DNA of 64,000 bases, taken from Rhizobium phaseoli (GTDB taxonomy: Bacteria > Pseudomonadota > Alphaproteobacteria > Rhizobiales > Rhizobiaceae). Made by a program: the position numbers and the translations under genes. Shown here piece after piece: positions 34,401 through 43,288 of this stretch. The stretch lies in contig NZ_WUFT01000001.1 of NCBI RefSeq assembly GCF_010668805.1, positions 124,001 through 188,000 on the forward strand, in the 5' to 3' direction. The notes under the pieces are model-generated. The model saw only the letters and a program-made list of their open reading frames with translations, had not been told where the DNA came from and searched no databases. The first letter of the stretch is position 1. Each line of letters begins with the position of its first letter.

Positions 34401-34853
34401 ATGACAGCACAAAACCTACCCATGGAAGGCGGCTGCCGTTGCGGCCGGGTGCGGTTGAAGATCAGCGCGCCGCCGCTGCTGACCATGGCCTGCCATTGCA
34501 CAGGCTGCCAGAGGATGACCGCGAGCGCCTATTCGCTGAGCGCCGCCGTTCCCAGTGAAGGCTTCGAGGTGACGAAAGGCGAGCCCGTCATCGGCGGCCT
34601 GCACGGCGTTACGAAACATTATTTCTGCCCGCATTGCATGAGCTGGATGTTCACCCGCCCGGAAGGCATGGACTGGTTCGTCAACCTGCGTGTCACCATG
34701 CTCGACGATCCCAGCTGGTTCACCCCCTTCATCGAGACCTGGACGAGCGAGAAGCTGGCCTTTGCCGAGACCGGCGCCGTGCACAGCTACGCGGCGCTGC
34801 CCGAGATGGACGCTTATGAGGGGCTGGTGAAGGAATATATGGCGCGCGAGTGA
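34401..34853 (+). CDS. GFA (CENP-V/glutathione-dependent formaldehyde-activating) family protein
   Basis: A 150-residue zinc protein with the GFA cysteine pattern: GCRCGRVRL, CHCTGCQRM, and FCPHCMSWMF. Family members bind one or two zinc ions; the founding member adds glutathione to formaldehyde, but most paralogues have no known substrate. CGGGAGAAATATC precedes the ATG. Confidence 0.85.
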   Translation: MTAQNLPMEGGCRCGRVRLKISAPPLLTMACHCTGCQRMTASAYSLSAAVPSEGFEVTKGEPVIGGLHGVTKHYFCPHCMSWMFTRPEGMDWFVNLRVTMLDDPSWFTPFIETWTSEKLAFAETGAVHSYAALPEMDAYEGLVKEYMARE

Positions 34854-34856
34854 TCC

Positions 34857-35156
34857 TCAGAAGCCCTGGAAGAGAAAATCCAGGGCGCTGGTGATACGAT
34901 CGCTGTCGGAGGTGAGATCCGCGGCGACGACGCCGATCTCTTTAATGGAAATCGCACCGACAAATTGGGTCGCCATCACGTATGGCACGTGGTTGATCAC
35001 GAATTGCGGATTGAGCTGGCGCATTATTTTGGGAAGAGCTTCCAGCGGAAGCATCGGCGCCATGATTCGCGTCGTCAGCTCGCCATGCAGAACTGACTGC
35101 AGATCGAGAGCAAGCGCATCGGTATGCACGAGATTGTAGACGTGAAACCGCGCCAT
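34857..35156 (-). CDS. ccdB: CcdB-type toxin
   Basis: The 99-residue product (MARFHVYNLVHTDALALDLQ, ending DFLFQGF) matches CcdB, which poisons DNA gyrase. The C-terminal region ITSALDFLFQGF corresponds to the part of CcdB that contacts gyrase and CcdA. Its ATG shares one base with the antitoxin stop (TGATG), the normal CcdAB arrangement. The pair lies next to lepA with no other mobile genes, so it appears to be a settled chromosomal module. Confidence 0.85.
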   Translation of the reverse strand: MARFHVYNLVHTDALALDLQSVLHGELTTRIMAPMLPLEALPKIMRQLNPQFVINHVPYVMATQFVGAISIKEIGVVAADLTSDSDRITSALDFLFQGF

Positions 35157-35386
35157 CAGAATTGGCGATATTTCTGAAACGGCAGCCCGTGCTTTTCCAC
35201 ATAGGCGTTGGAAGCGGCGATGGCCTCGGCATTCTCGATACGCCAAAGCCGCTCGCGTTCCGCCTTTATGGCTTTCGCGATTCCATCTTCCGCCGCCCTG
35301 GATATATTGATCTTGAGCTCGCGCGCCTGCGAGACGAGTCCCTCATCGAGAGAGAGGTTCGCTGCTTTTCTCGCCTGTTGCGCCAT
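35156..35386 (-). CDS. ccdA: CcdA-type antitoxin
   Basis: A 76-residue antitoxin with a ribbon-helix-helix N-terminus (ARKAANLSLDEGLVSQAREL) and a disordered toxin-binding tail (NAYVEKHGLPFQKYRQF) typical of CcdA. AAGGAG precedes the ATG. CcdA normally binds its own promoter, which should lie in 35387-35444 between this gene and the end of lepA. Confidence 0.88.
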   Translation of the reverse strand: MAQQARKAANLSLDEGLVSQARELKINISRAAEDGIAKAIKAERERLWRIENAEAIAASNAYVEKHGLPFQKYRQF

Positions 35387-35444
35387 GACGATCTCCTTGG
35401 CCTGATGCGCACACTATATGCGCATCAGATGCCATTGAGAAGCG

Positions 35445-37277
35445 TTACTCGTCGCCCATCTTCAGCGCTGCAATAAACGCTTCCTGCGGAATCTCGACCT
35501 TGCCGAACTGGCGCATGCGCTTCTTGCCGGCCTTCTGCTTGTCGAGCAGCTTGCGCTTGCGGGTGGCGTCGCCGCCATAGCATTTCGCGGTCACATCCTT
35601 GCGCAGCGCCGAGATCGTCTCGCGGGCGATGACGTTGCCGCCGATTGCCGCCTGGATCGGGATCTTGAACATGTGCTTCGGGATCAGCTCCTTGAGCTTC
35701 TCGCACATGTCGCGGCCGCGCTTTTCGGCCGCGGTCCGGTGCACCATCATCGACAGTGCGTCGACCGGCTCGCCGTTGACGAGGATCGACATCTTCACCA
35801 GGTTGCCCTCGCGGTGGTCGGTCAGCGTGTAGTCGAAGGAGGCGTAACCCTTGGAGATCGACTTCAGCCGGTCATAGAAATCGAAGACGACTTCGTTGAG
35901 CGGCAGGTCGTAGGTCAGCATCGCGCGCGTGCCGACATAGGTGAGCTCGATCTGGATGCCGCGCCGGTCCTGGCAAAGCTTCAGAATGCCGCCGAGATAA
36001 TCGTCCGGCGTCAGGATCGTCGCGCGGATCCACGGCTCGTGGATTTCGGAGATCTTGACGACATCGGGCATGTCGGCCGGATTGTGCAGCTCGCGCTCCG
36101 TGCCGTCGGTCATGAACATCTTGTAGACGACGGAGGGGGCGGTGGCGATGAGGTCGAGATCGAACTCGCGCTCCAGCCGCTCCTGGATGATTTCGAGATG
36201 CAGCAAGCCGAGGAAGCCGCAGCGGAAGCCGAAACCGAGAGCGGCCGAGGATTCCATCTCGAAGGAAAACGATGCGTCGTTGAGGCGAAGCTTGCCCATG
36301 GCGGCACGCAGATCCTCGAAATCGGCGGCATCGACCGGGAACAGGCCACAGAACACCACCGGCTGCGCCGGCTTGAAGCCCGGCAGCGCTTGGGCGGTCG
36401 GCCGCTTGTCCTCGGTGATCGTATCGCCGACGCGGGTATCGGCCACTTCCTTGATCGAGGCAGTGATGAAGCCGATCTCACCGGGGCCGAGGCTATCGGC
36501 ATTGACCATTTTCGGCGTCAGCACTCCGACGCGCTCCACCTGGTATTTCGCATCGGTGCCCATCATGCGGATCGTCTGGCCCTTGGTCAGCACGCCGTCG
36601 ATGATGCGCACGAGAACCATGACGCCGAGATAGGTGTCGTACCAGCTGTCGACGAGCAGCGCCTTCAGCGGCGCTTTTTCGCCGCCGGGGCTCTTCGGCG
36701 CCGGCAGCTTGTTGACGATCGCCTCCAGCACGTCGGGAATGCCGAGACCGGTTTTGGCCGAAATCAGTACGGCCTCCGAAGCGTCGATACCGATCACTTC
36801 CTCGATCTGCTCCTTGATGCGGTCGGGTTCGGCGGCCGGCAGGTCGATCTTGTTGAGGACGGTGACAATCTCGTGATTGTTGTCGATTGCCTGGTAGACA
36901 TTGGCGAGTGTCTGCGCCTCGACGCCCTGGCTGGCATCGACGACGAGCAGCGAGCCCTCGCAGGCCGACAGCGACCGCGAGACTTCGTAGGCGAAGTCGA
37001 CATGGCCGGGCGTGTCGATCAGGTTGAGAATATATTTCTCGCCATTGTTCGCCTGGTAATGCAGGCGCACGGTCTGCGCCTTGATGGTGATGCCGCGCTC
37101 GCGCTCGATATCCATATTGTCGAGCACCTGCTCGGACATTTCGCGCTCGGCAAGGCCGCCCGTCGTCTGGATCAGCCGGTCGGCCAGGGTCGATTTGCCG
37201 TGGTCGATATGGGCCACGATCGAAAAGTTGCGGATATGGGACAGCGGAGTGGTGGAATTGGTGCTCATGCGCGCCAT
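35445..37277 (-). CDS. lepA: Elongation factor 4 (LepA)
   Basis: A 610-residue translational GTPase that can back-translocate or remodel stalled ribosomes. G motifs are visible: [41 protein letters not shown] and [12 protein letters not shown]. The LepA-specific C-terminal domain ends with [20 protein letters not shown]. An internal ATG three codons on ([10 protein letters not shown]) could be the start; neither has a strong binding site. The antitoxin gene ccdA begins 58 bases past its stop. Confidence 0.97.
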   Translation of the reverse strand: MARMSTNSTTPLSHIRNFSIVAHIDHGKSTLADRLIQTTGGLAEREMSEQVLDNMDIERERGITIKAQTVRLHYQANNGEKYILNLIDTPGHVDFAYEVSRSLSACEGSLLVVDASQGVEAQTLANVYQAIDNNHEIVTVLNKIDLPAAEPDRIKEQIEEVIGIDASEAVLISAKTGLGIPDVLEAIVNKLPAPKSPGGEKAPLKALLVDSWYDTYLGVMVLVRIIDGVLTKGQTIRMMGTDAKYQVERVGVLTPKMVNADSLGPGEIGFITASIKEVADTRVGDTITEDKRPTAQALPGFKPAQPVVFCGLFPVDAADFEDLRAAMGKLRLNDASFSFEMESSAALGFGFRCGFLGLLHLEIIQERLEREFDLDLIATAPSVVYKMFMTDGTERELHNPADMPDVVKISEIHEPWIRATILTPDDYLGGILKLCQDRRGIQIELTYVGTRAMLTYDLPLNEVVFDFYDRLKSISKGYASFDYTLTDHREGNLVKMSILVNGEPVDALSMMVHRTAAEKRGRDMCEKLKELIPKHMFKIPIQAAIGGNVIARETISALRKDVTAKCYGGDATRKRKLLDKQKAGKKRMRQFGKVEIPQEAFIAALKMGDE

Positions 37278-37350
37278 ATAGCAGCGCCGCCCCCTGCCGC
37301 AAAGCGGTAATTAGCCCGCTGTTTACGCTATTTGTCGGCCGGTCGGGCGA

Positions 37351-38049
37351 TCAGACCGGCCACGTCTCCAGCCGCCAGGCTGAATCCCAGAACATCCATT
37401 CATATTGCGAGGCGCGCACAAAGACATCGCTCATCTCGGCGCGCTCCACCGGCGATGCGGCGCGGGCGGCAATGTCGGTCAGCGCGATCACCTCGCGGGC
37501 GCCGGCGGCAAATTGCGGATCGCCATAGGTGTTGATCCAGGCCTGAAAGGCATTGCCCGCGATCGCCGGCCGGCTCTTGATCGCCTCGCCGACATGCCAG
37601 TAGATCCAGAAGCAGGGAAGGATTGAGGAAAGCGCCACCGCGTAGGAGCGGTGATAGGCCGTGGCGAGCAGAAAATTCGTATAGGCAAAGCAGGCAGGCG
37701 AGGGTTCGGCTGATGTCACATCCGCAGAGGTGATGCCGAACTGGGTGAGGAAGCCGGCATGCAGGCCCTGCTCGACGGTGATCGCCTTCTGTGCCGAACC
37801 GAGGAAGCGCAGCACCTGCGCATTGTCGGGGGCCTTGGCGGCGACGATCGCCAGGCAGCGCGCATAATGCTTCAGGTAGAGCGCATCCTGCAGAATGTAG
37901 TGCCGGAAAACCTCAGGCGGCAGCGTGCCATCGGACAGGCGGGTGAGAAGCGGCAAGACCTCGATTTTGGCCATGACGGGCGCGATCCTGTCCCAGGCAG
38001 CGGCCGTGAAGCTTCCGGTCGTATCCGTGCCGTGCGTGCTGGCGTCCAT
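37351..38049 (-). CDS. tenA: TenA family thiaminase II / aminopyrimidine aminohydrolase
   Basis: An all-helical enzyme of 232 residues that salvages thiamine degradation products by hydrolysing aminopyrimidines. The nucleophile Cys146 is in SSILPCFWIYWHVGEA and Glu217 in ASQYEWMFWDSAWR, with FRHYILQDALYLKHYARCL in the N-terminal half. The ATG at 38049 has CGGAGAAAG upstream. No TPP riboswitch sequence is seen in the 127 bases before it. It diverges from an XRE-cupin regulator gene that may control it. Confidence 0.9.
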   Translation of the reverse strand: MDASTHGTDTTGSFTAAAWDRIAPVMAKIEVLPLLTRLSDGTLPPEVFRHYILQDALYLKHYARCLAIVAAKAPDNAQVLRFLGSAQKAITVEQGLHAGFLTQFGITSADVTSAEPSPACFAYTNFLLATAYHRSYAVALSSILPCFWIYWHVGEAIKSRPAIAGNAFQAWINTYGDPQFAAGAREVIALTDIAARAASPVERAEMSDVFVRASQYEWMFWDSAWRLETWPV

Positions 38050-38176
38050 CACTTTCTCCGATCTGAATTGCGCTGCCATATACCGGCGAGGCTGTGGCGA
38101 AAGCAAGGTCGAGCGCCAGCCGCCTGAAGAGGGTTGATTCCATTATCGGATCATGTATTTCTCCTATAGTGGAATA

Positions 38177-38758
38177 ATGGATCGGAAAATGGAAGAGCAA
38201 CTGGAACAGGCGATCGGCATCCGTATCCGCAAGCTGCGGCTGGAAAAGGGGCTGACCCTTGACGATCTCGCCACGGCCTCCGGGGTCAGCCGGGCGATGA
38301 TCTCGCGTATCGAGCGGGCCGAGGCGAGCCCCACCGCCTCGCTGCTGGCAAGGATCTGTGCCGCCCTCGGCCTGTCGCTGTCGGCCTTCTTTGCCGAAGA
38401 GGGGCAGCAGGCCTCGCCGCTTGCCCGCCGGCAGGAGCAGCAGGTCTGGCGCGATCCGGAGACCGGTTATCTCAGGCGGTCTGTTTCAGCGCCGGGCACG
38501 ACGTCCGACGTCGATATCGTCGAAGTCGAATTCCCCGCTGGCGCCCGCGTCAGCTTTCCCCCGCATGCCAGCGCCCATGGCATGACGCAGCATGTCTGGC
38601 TGTTCGACGGAGAGCTGGAGATGACGGCGGGGGAGGCGGTCTACCGGCTGCGCCCCGGCGATTGTCTCTTCATGCCCGTCGGCGAGGGCCATGTCTTCCA
38701 CAATCCCGGCCAAGCCCCGGCGCGCTATTGCGTCGTGCTCGATCGCGGCGGCCGGTAG
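38177..38758 (+). CDS. XRE family transcriptional regulator with C-terminal cupin
   Basis: The N-terminal helix-turn-helix spans about residues 8-64 (RKLRLEKGLTLDDLATASGV, then SRAMISRIERAEASPT) and a cupin sensor about 105-190 (HGMTQHVWLFDGELEM, FMPVGEGHVFHNPG). Such regulators bind a small ligand in the cupin and repress nearby genes. The ATG at 38177 follows TATAGT by only 6 bases, so the message may be nearly leaderless; an ATG at 38189 is an alternative. CCATTAT and ATAATGG flank the start as a possible operator. Confidence 0.85.
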   Translation: MDRKMEEQLEQAIGIRIRKLRLEKGLTLDDLATASGVSRAMISRIERAEASPTASLLARICAALGLSLSAFFAEEGQQASPLARRQEQQVWRDPETGYLRRSVSAPGTTSDVDIVEVEFPAGARVSFPPHASAHGMTQHVWLFDGELEMTAGEAVYRLRPGDCLFMPVGEGHVFHNPGQAPARYCVVLDRGGR

Positions 38759-38782
38759 CAACATTCATTTCAGGAGAACAGC

Positions 38783-39301
38783 ATGGCCGATATTCGTACT
38801 CTTTCTGCCGAAGAAGCGCGCGCCGCTATTCCGGCGCTTGCGCAGGTGCTTGCCGATTGTGTCGCCGGCGGCGCCTCGGTCGGCTTCATGCAGCCCTATG
38901 GGCCAGAGGATGCCGAGCCCTATTGGCGCGATGTCGCCGATGCGATCGCCACCGGCGGCAATCTGCTACTGGTCGCCGAACTGGAAGGCCGGATCGTCGG
39001 CACGGTGCAGGTGGGTGCCGCGCAGATGCCGAACCAGCCGCATCGCGGCGATCTGAAGAAGCTCTTGGTGCACCGTTCCGCCCGCGGACGTGGCCTTGCC
39101 CGGCTGCTGATGGCTGCCGCCGAGCGCGAGGCGGCAAGGCGCGGCAAGACCCTGCTGGTGCTCGATACGGCAACCGGCAGCGATGCCGAGGCGATCTATC
39201 CGCGCCTCGGCTGGCAGCGCGTCGGTGTCATCCCGGATTATGCGCTGTGGCCGCAAGGCGGCTTCTGCGATACCACCCTGTTCTACAAGCGGCTCGCCTG
39301 A
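38783..39301 (+). CDS. GNAT family N-acetyltransferase
   Basis: A 172-residue GNAT protein: acetyl-CoA binding motif A is KKLLVHRSARGRGLARLLM, with LLVLDTATGSDAEAIYPRLG and a C-terminal DTTLFYKRLA. CAGGAG lies before the ATG. It follows the XRE-cupin gene by 24 bases, so the two are probably co-transcribed and the acetyltransferase may be a target or partner of that regulator. Substrate unknown. Confidence 0.87.
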   Translation: MADIRTLSAEEARAAIPALAQVLADCVAGGASVGFMQPYGPEDAEPYWRDVADAIATGGNLLLVAELEGRIVGTVQVGAAQMPNQPHRGDLKKLLVHRSARGRGLARLLMAAAEREAARRGKTLLVLDTATGSDAEAIYPRLGWQRVGVIPDYALWPQGGFCDTTLFYKRLA

Positions 39302-39319
39302 TTGCGCTCCCGACTGATC

Positions 39320-39928
39320 TCAGATGGCTCGTCCCGGATGGCTGAAGGCGGAAAGCGTCTCGTGCAGCCTGGCGCCCGCGGTCCATTGCGCCGCGTTCCA
39401 GCCGAACTGCCGCGCCGCTTCGATATTTTCCGCCATATCGTCGATAAAGGCGATTTCACCGGGCAGGACGCCGGCCCGCTCGGTCCCCAGCCGGAAAAAC
39501 TCAGGCGAAGGTTTTCGATGCCCGAGCGCTGCGGAATAGAGGATGCCGTCGAAATGCGCGCCAAGGCCGACCTCTTCCATGAGATAGCGCGCCCGCCTGT
39601 GTTCCTGGTTGGTCGCCAGGAACAGAGAGATGCCGCTTTGCCGGATCGCCGCGAGTTCTTCGAGCAGATTGAGATCGAGGCGGCGATCGTTTTCGAACCA
39701 GTAATCGATCAGCGTCGCGGCGCTGAGATGGGGTGCGATCTTTGCCAGCACTTTGGCAAGCCCGGGCTCCAACGGCTCGCGGCCGATAATGATATCGCCC
39801 CAGCAGGTCTGAAAGAATTCCTGCTGCAGCAGCCCGAGATCGCGCTCGAGATAGGTGAAGAGCGGCAGGCCGTCGGTCGGACGACCATGAATGAGCACGC
39901 CGTCGACATCGACCATCAGCACTTTCAT
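39320..39928 (-). CDS. HAD superfamily hydrolase
   Basis: A 202-residue HAD phosphatase: motif I VLMVDVDGVLIHG, motif II LFLATNQ, motif III Lys in LGHRKPSPEFFRLG and motif IV IAFIDDMAENIEAAR. The helical cap lies between motifs I and II. Subtype I members act on small phosphorylated molecules. The ATG at 39928 is supported by the family N-terminus. It converges on the GNAT gene, 18 bases apart. Confidence 0.87.
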   Translation of the reverse strand: MKVLMVDVDGVLIHGRPTDGLPLFTYLERDLGLLQQEFFQTCWGDIIIGREPLEPGLAKVLAKIAPHLSAATLIDYWFENDRRLDLNLLEELAAIRQSGISLFLATNQEHRRARYLMEEVGLGAHFDGILYSAALGHRKPSPEFFRLGTERAGVLPGEIAFIDDMAENIEAARQFGWNAAQWTAGARLHETLSAFSHPGRAI

Positions 39929-40062
39929 GCAGGAAATTTCCTCGTTCTCAAAAACACCGGTGAAGGTGGCGTTATCTGCCGCGGCGATCAATGCCTCATG
40001 CGGCTTTTTTGCTGGCGTCAACCCGTGTAAATCTCGGCATTCAATCAAGGGCAGGATCTGAA

Positions 40063-41088
40063 ATGCGCGTCATCTATTCCGAAGACCACAAGCTGCGCGA
40101 CGCCAAGACCGAGCTTTATGCCGGTCAACTGGTGACGCCCTTCGAGGCGCCGTTCCGGGCCGAATGGATCCTGGCGGCGGTGAAGGAGGCGGGCTTTGCC
40201 GATGTTGTGGCGCCCGATGCCCACGGGTTGGAAACGGCTGGAAAGGTGCATGATCCCGCCTATCTCGATTTTCTCGCCACCGTCTGGGATCGCTGGGTGG
40301 CGGCCGGGTTCGAAGGTGAGGCGATCGCCAATTCCTTCCCGGTGCGCCGCACCAGCCAGCGCGTGCCCGACAATATCGTCGGCGCGATCGGCCATTATGC
40401 CAATGCCGCCGACACCTCGATCACCAAGGGCTCCTATGAGGCGGCAATCGCCGCGATGCGCTGCGCCGTCACGGGCGCCGACTGGCTGGCGCAAAATCAT
40501 CGTTTTGCCTTCGCGCTTTGCCGCCCGCCCGGCCACCATGCAGGCATCGATCTCTTCGGCGGCTACTGCTTCATCAACAATTCGGGCGTCGCCGCACAGC
40601 GGCTGCTCGATCGCGGCGCGAAAAACGTCGCTGTGCTCGATGTCGATTTCCACCATGGCAACGGCACCCAGGATCTCTTCTATCACAGAGGCGATGTCTT
40701 CACCGCGTCGCTGCACGGCGATCCCATGCAGGCCTTTCCCTATTTCCTCGGCCATGCCGACGAGGAGGGCGAGGGGGCGGGCACCGGCGCCAACCGCAAT
40801 TATCCGATGCCGCCGGGCACGCCCTGGGAGGTCTGGTCTTCGGCCCTCGCCGATGCGCTTGCCCGCATCAAGGTCTTCGGCGCCGAGGCGATCGTCGTGG
40901 CGCTCGGCGTCGATACTTTCGAGCGTGATCCGATCTCCTTCTTCAGCCTCACCTCCGACGATTTCACCCGCATGGGCGCAATGATCGCTTCCGCCGGCCT
41001 GCCGGTGCTCGTCTGCATGGAGGGCGGCTACGGCGTGCCGGAAATCGGCCTCAACGTTGCCAATGTCCTCAAAGGTCTGGAAGCCTGA
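40063..41088 (+). CDS. Histone-deacetylase-like / acetylpolyamine amidohydrolase
   Basis: A 341-residue class II HDAC-fold enzyme. Active-site residues are visible: CRPPGHHAGIDLFGGYCF (tandem His), VLDVDFHHGNGTQDLFY (zinc ligands Asp and His) and VALGVDTFERDP (second zinc Asp). Bacterial members such as AphA remove acetyl groups from polyamines or other amines. GGCAGGA precedes the ATG. The recX gene follows directly. Confidence 0.9.
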   Translation: MRVIYSEDHKLRDAKTELYAGQLVTPFEAPFRAEWILAAVKEAGFADVVAPDAHGLETAGKVHDPAYLDFLATVWDRWVAAGFEGEAIANSFPVRRTSQRVPDNIVGAIGHYANAADTSITKGSYEAAIAAMRCAVTGADWLAQNHRFAFALCRPPGHHAGIDLFGGYCFINNSGVAAQRLLDRGAKNVAVLDVDFHHGNGTQDLFYHRGDVFTASLHGDPMQAFPYFLGHADEEGEGAGTGANRNYPMPPGTPWEVWSSALADALARIKVFGAEAIVVALGVDTFERDPISFFSLTSDDFTRMGAMIASAGLPVLVCMEGGYGVPEIGLNVANVLKGLEA

Positions 41089-41649
41089 TTGCTTGATATG
41101 ACCGAGGAGACCGTTCCATCCGATATTCCGACACCCCGTATGCTGAGCTGGGCGCGCAACTCCGCCATCTATCGCCTGGAGCGGCGGATGATGACGGAAA
41201 AGCAGCTCTTCGACGCCATCACCCGCAAGGCCAAGGAGAAGTTCGAGGATATCAGCGCGGCGCAACTCAAGGCCGTTGCCGATTTCGCCGTCAAATTCGC
41301 CTATGACAACAAGGTGCTCGACGATAGCGCCTATGCCGAGATCAGCGCGCGCTCTGCCGTGCGCGGCGGCAAATCGAAGCGCGCGATCGCCCAGAAACTG
41401 ACAGCCAAGGGTGTCTCCAGCGACAAGGTTGAGGCAGCACTCGAGGGGGCTGACGATCTCCATGCCGCAGCAATATTTGCCCGCAAGCGCGCCTTCGGTC
41501 CCTTCCGCCGGGTCGAGCTCGACGAAAAGCGAAAGGCCAAGGAGCTCTCGGCTTTCGCCCGCAACGGCTTCAGTTTCGACATCGGCAGGAAGGTCTTCGA
41601 GATGAGCTTCGAAGACGCTGAAGAGGTGATCCTCTCCGGCCGCCTCTGA
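41089..41649 (+). CDS. recX: RecX family recombination regulator
   Basis: RecX binds RecA filaments and limits their activity. The helical three-repeat fold is suggested by AIYRLERRMMTEKQLFDAIT, FAVKFAYDNKVLDDSAYAE and RGGKSKRAIAQKLTAKGVSS. A TTG directly after the preceding stop has GGAAG at good spacing; the ATG at 41098 is the alternative. recX is usually next to recA, but here it follows a deacetylase-fold gene, which is common in Rhizobiales as far as I know. Confidence 0.8.
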   Translation: MLDMTEETVPSDIPTPRMLSWARNSAIYRLERRMMTEKQLFDAITRKAKEKFEDISAAQLKAVADFAVKFAYDNKVLDDSAYAEISARSAVRGGKSKRAIAQKLTAKGVSSDKVEAALEGADDLHAAAIFARKRAFGPFRRVELDEKRKAKELSAFARNGFSFDIGRKVFEMSFEDAEEVILSGRL

Positions 41650-41739
41650 TGCATCAGGTCTTTTGCTGCCTGGATCAGAAGTTTGAATTTGTCGGTCGTA
41701 AATCGCCTTCGTATGAAGAGCTCTCAATCGGAGACGCAC

Positions 41740-42633
41740 ATGGAAGACAGAACGAACGACGGTTCCGGCGTGCTGGCCATCGAAGCGCCGGCAACATCCG
41801 GCGGCCTGGCGGCGGGTGCCCTGATGTGCCTCATGTCCATGTCCTCAATTCAGTTTGGTGCGGCACTTTCCTCCTCCGCCATCGCCACCTATGGGCCAGC
41901 CGGCGCCAGCTGGCTACGCCTTGCCTTTGCCGCCCTCATTCTGGCCGTCGCCGTCCGTCCGCGCATATTCAGCTATAGCAAAGAGCAATGGACAAGCGCT
42001 CTGGTTCTCGGCACGACGACAGCGCTGATGACTATGAGTTTCTTCGCGGCGATCGAGCGCATCCCGCTCGGTCTCGCCGTGGCGATCGATTTTCTCGGCC
42101 CGCTTTCAGTCGCGACCATCGGCTACGGCCTCAGCCGGCGTCTGGTCTGGCCGTTGATTGCCGCGCTCGGCGTTCTGGCTCTTGCCCATGATGGTGAAGG
42201 CTGGGTTGGGAATATACCGGGCATTCTCTTCGCCTGCGGCGCGGGAACCGGTTGGGCGATCTATATCGTGCTCACCAAGAAGATCGGCGCAAGCTTCAAG
42301 GGGCTGGAAGGGCTTTCCATGTCGCTCATGGTTGCCGCTGTCGTCGCGACACCTTTCGGCTTCGCAGGCGCCGTGCCGGCGCTCGATAGCTACGGCCTGA
42401 TCGAAATGGCGGGCCTCGCCGTTCTCGTGCCACTGCTGCCCTACACTCTGGAGCTAATTGCCCTGCGGCGCATGCCGACATCTTCCTTCGGCATCCTGAT
42501 GAGCCTCGAGCCGGCCATTGCGGCTCTTGCGGGCTTTGCCATTCTGACGCAGCCAATGACCCTTCTGCAGATGGCGGGAACGGCTCTGGTCGTCGCCGCA
42601 AGCGCCGGCGCCACCTTTTCCGCAAAGCAGTAA
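41740..42633 (+). CDS. EamA/RhtA-type inner-membrane exporter
   Basis: A 297-residue drug/metabolite transporter with ten hydrophobic segments in two EamA halves, for example GLAAGALMCLMSMSSIQFGA at TM1 and ALVLGTTTALMTMSFFAAIE near TM3. It is closest in style to RhtA, an exporter of threonine and homoserine; other amino acids are possible. CGGAG before the ATG at 41740 supports that start. Confidence 0.82.
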   Translation: MEDRTNDGSGVLAIEAPATSGGLAAGALMCLMSMSSIQFGAALSSSAIATYGPAGASWLRLAFAALILAVAVRPRIFSYSKEQWTSALVLGTTTALMTMSFFAAIERIPLGLAVAIDFLGPLSVATIGYGLSRRLVWPLIAALGVLALAHDGEGWVGNIPGILFACGAGTGWAIYIVLTKKIGASFKGLEGLSMSLMVAAVVATPFGFAGAVPALDSYGLIEMAGLAVLVPLLPYTLELIALRRMPTSSFGILMSLEPAIAALAGFAILTQPMTLLQMAGTALVVAASAGATFSAKQ

Positions 42634-42637
42634 GGGA

Positions 42638-43108
42638 TCAGCCCGTCTTCCTCGTCGGGTCGTCGAGGGCGGGATTGTAGAACAGCGAGAGCGTCAGGCT
42701 TTTGGCGATCCGCTCCGCCGTCGCCATGAACCAGGCCTTGGCCTCCGGCGTTGGGGCGATATCGTCGAGCGTCGCGGCAAACAGCGACAGCCACTTCGGA
42801 AACAGGTCAAGCGTCAGGTTCTGGACACCGGAATGCGCCTGCACCGGCTTGCCGCCATAGGCGCCGCTGCGGAAGGCAACCGCCGACCAGAAGCTCTTCA
42901 TCTTCGCTATATGCTCTGGCCAACGGCCCGACAGCCTGGCGTCGAACACCGGGCCGAGATCGGGATGCGCAAGCACGCGGGCGTAGAATGTCTCGACCAG
43001 CCTGTCGATGAAGGCCGCGTCGATACCAATTTCCCGCATTTCGGCCTCCGCCCTTTCGCGGATCGCCGCGATATGGGCAGGGCGGCCCTGAATCTCATTG
43101 TCCATCAT
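42638..43108 (-). CDS. Group III truncated hemoglobin
   Basis: A 2-on-2 globin of 156 residues. FIDRLVETFYARVLAHPDLG and VFDARLSGRWPEHIAKMKSF (with the likely distal residues), then PVQAHSGVQNLTLDLFPKW (proximal His in QAHSG) fit group III. The function of this group is not settled; microaerobic or NO-related roles have been proposed. GGGG lies just before the double ATG. It converges on the RhtA-like gene, 4 bases apart. Confidence 0.88.
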   Translation of the reverse strand: MMDNEIQGRPAHIAAIRERAEAEMREIGIDAAFIDRLVETFYARVLAHPDLGPVFDARLSGRWPEHIAKMKSFWSAVAFRSGAYGGKPVQAHSGVQNLTLDLFPKWLSLFAATLDDIAPTPEAKAWFMATAERIAKSLTLSLFYNPALDDPTRKTG

Positions 43109-43229
43109 AATCCCCGGCGCTGCGTGATGCAGCAGCCCTCATATAGGCCTTCATGGCTGCGTGCCAAAGTCGCCGGTGCCGATTGCGGCAATCTGTCAGT
43201 CGGTTTGCGCCGACGACTATCCCAAGCAC

Positions 43230-43273
43230 TTGACCGTGATTGCCTCGTTCTTTAGATTTAGAATTATTCTAAA
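43230..43273 (+). promoter_or_regulatory. mbfA promoter with Irr-type iron control element
   Basis: TTGACC (43230-43235), a 17-base spacer and TAGATT (43253-43258) form a sigma-70-type promoter. The perfect palindrome TTTAGAATTATTCTAAA (43257-43273) covers the -10 edge and start site and matches the rhizobial ICE motif bound by Irr. This placement predicts repression under low iron and expression when iron is plentiful. Confidence 0.85.
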
Positions 43274-43288
43274 GAATTGGAGAAAGTC

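Noticed and set aside
37900..38176. TPP riboswitch before tenA
   Set aside because: The 127 bases between tenA and the divergent regulator contain neither the CTGAGA nor the conserved GAACCTGATCTGG-type segment of THI elements.
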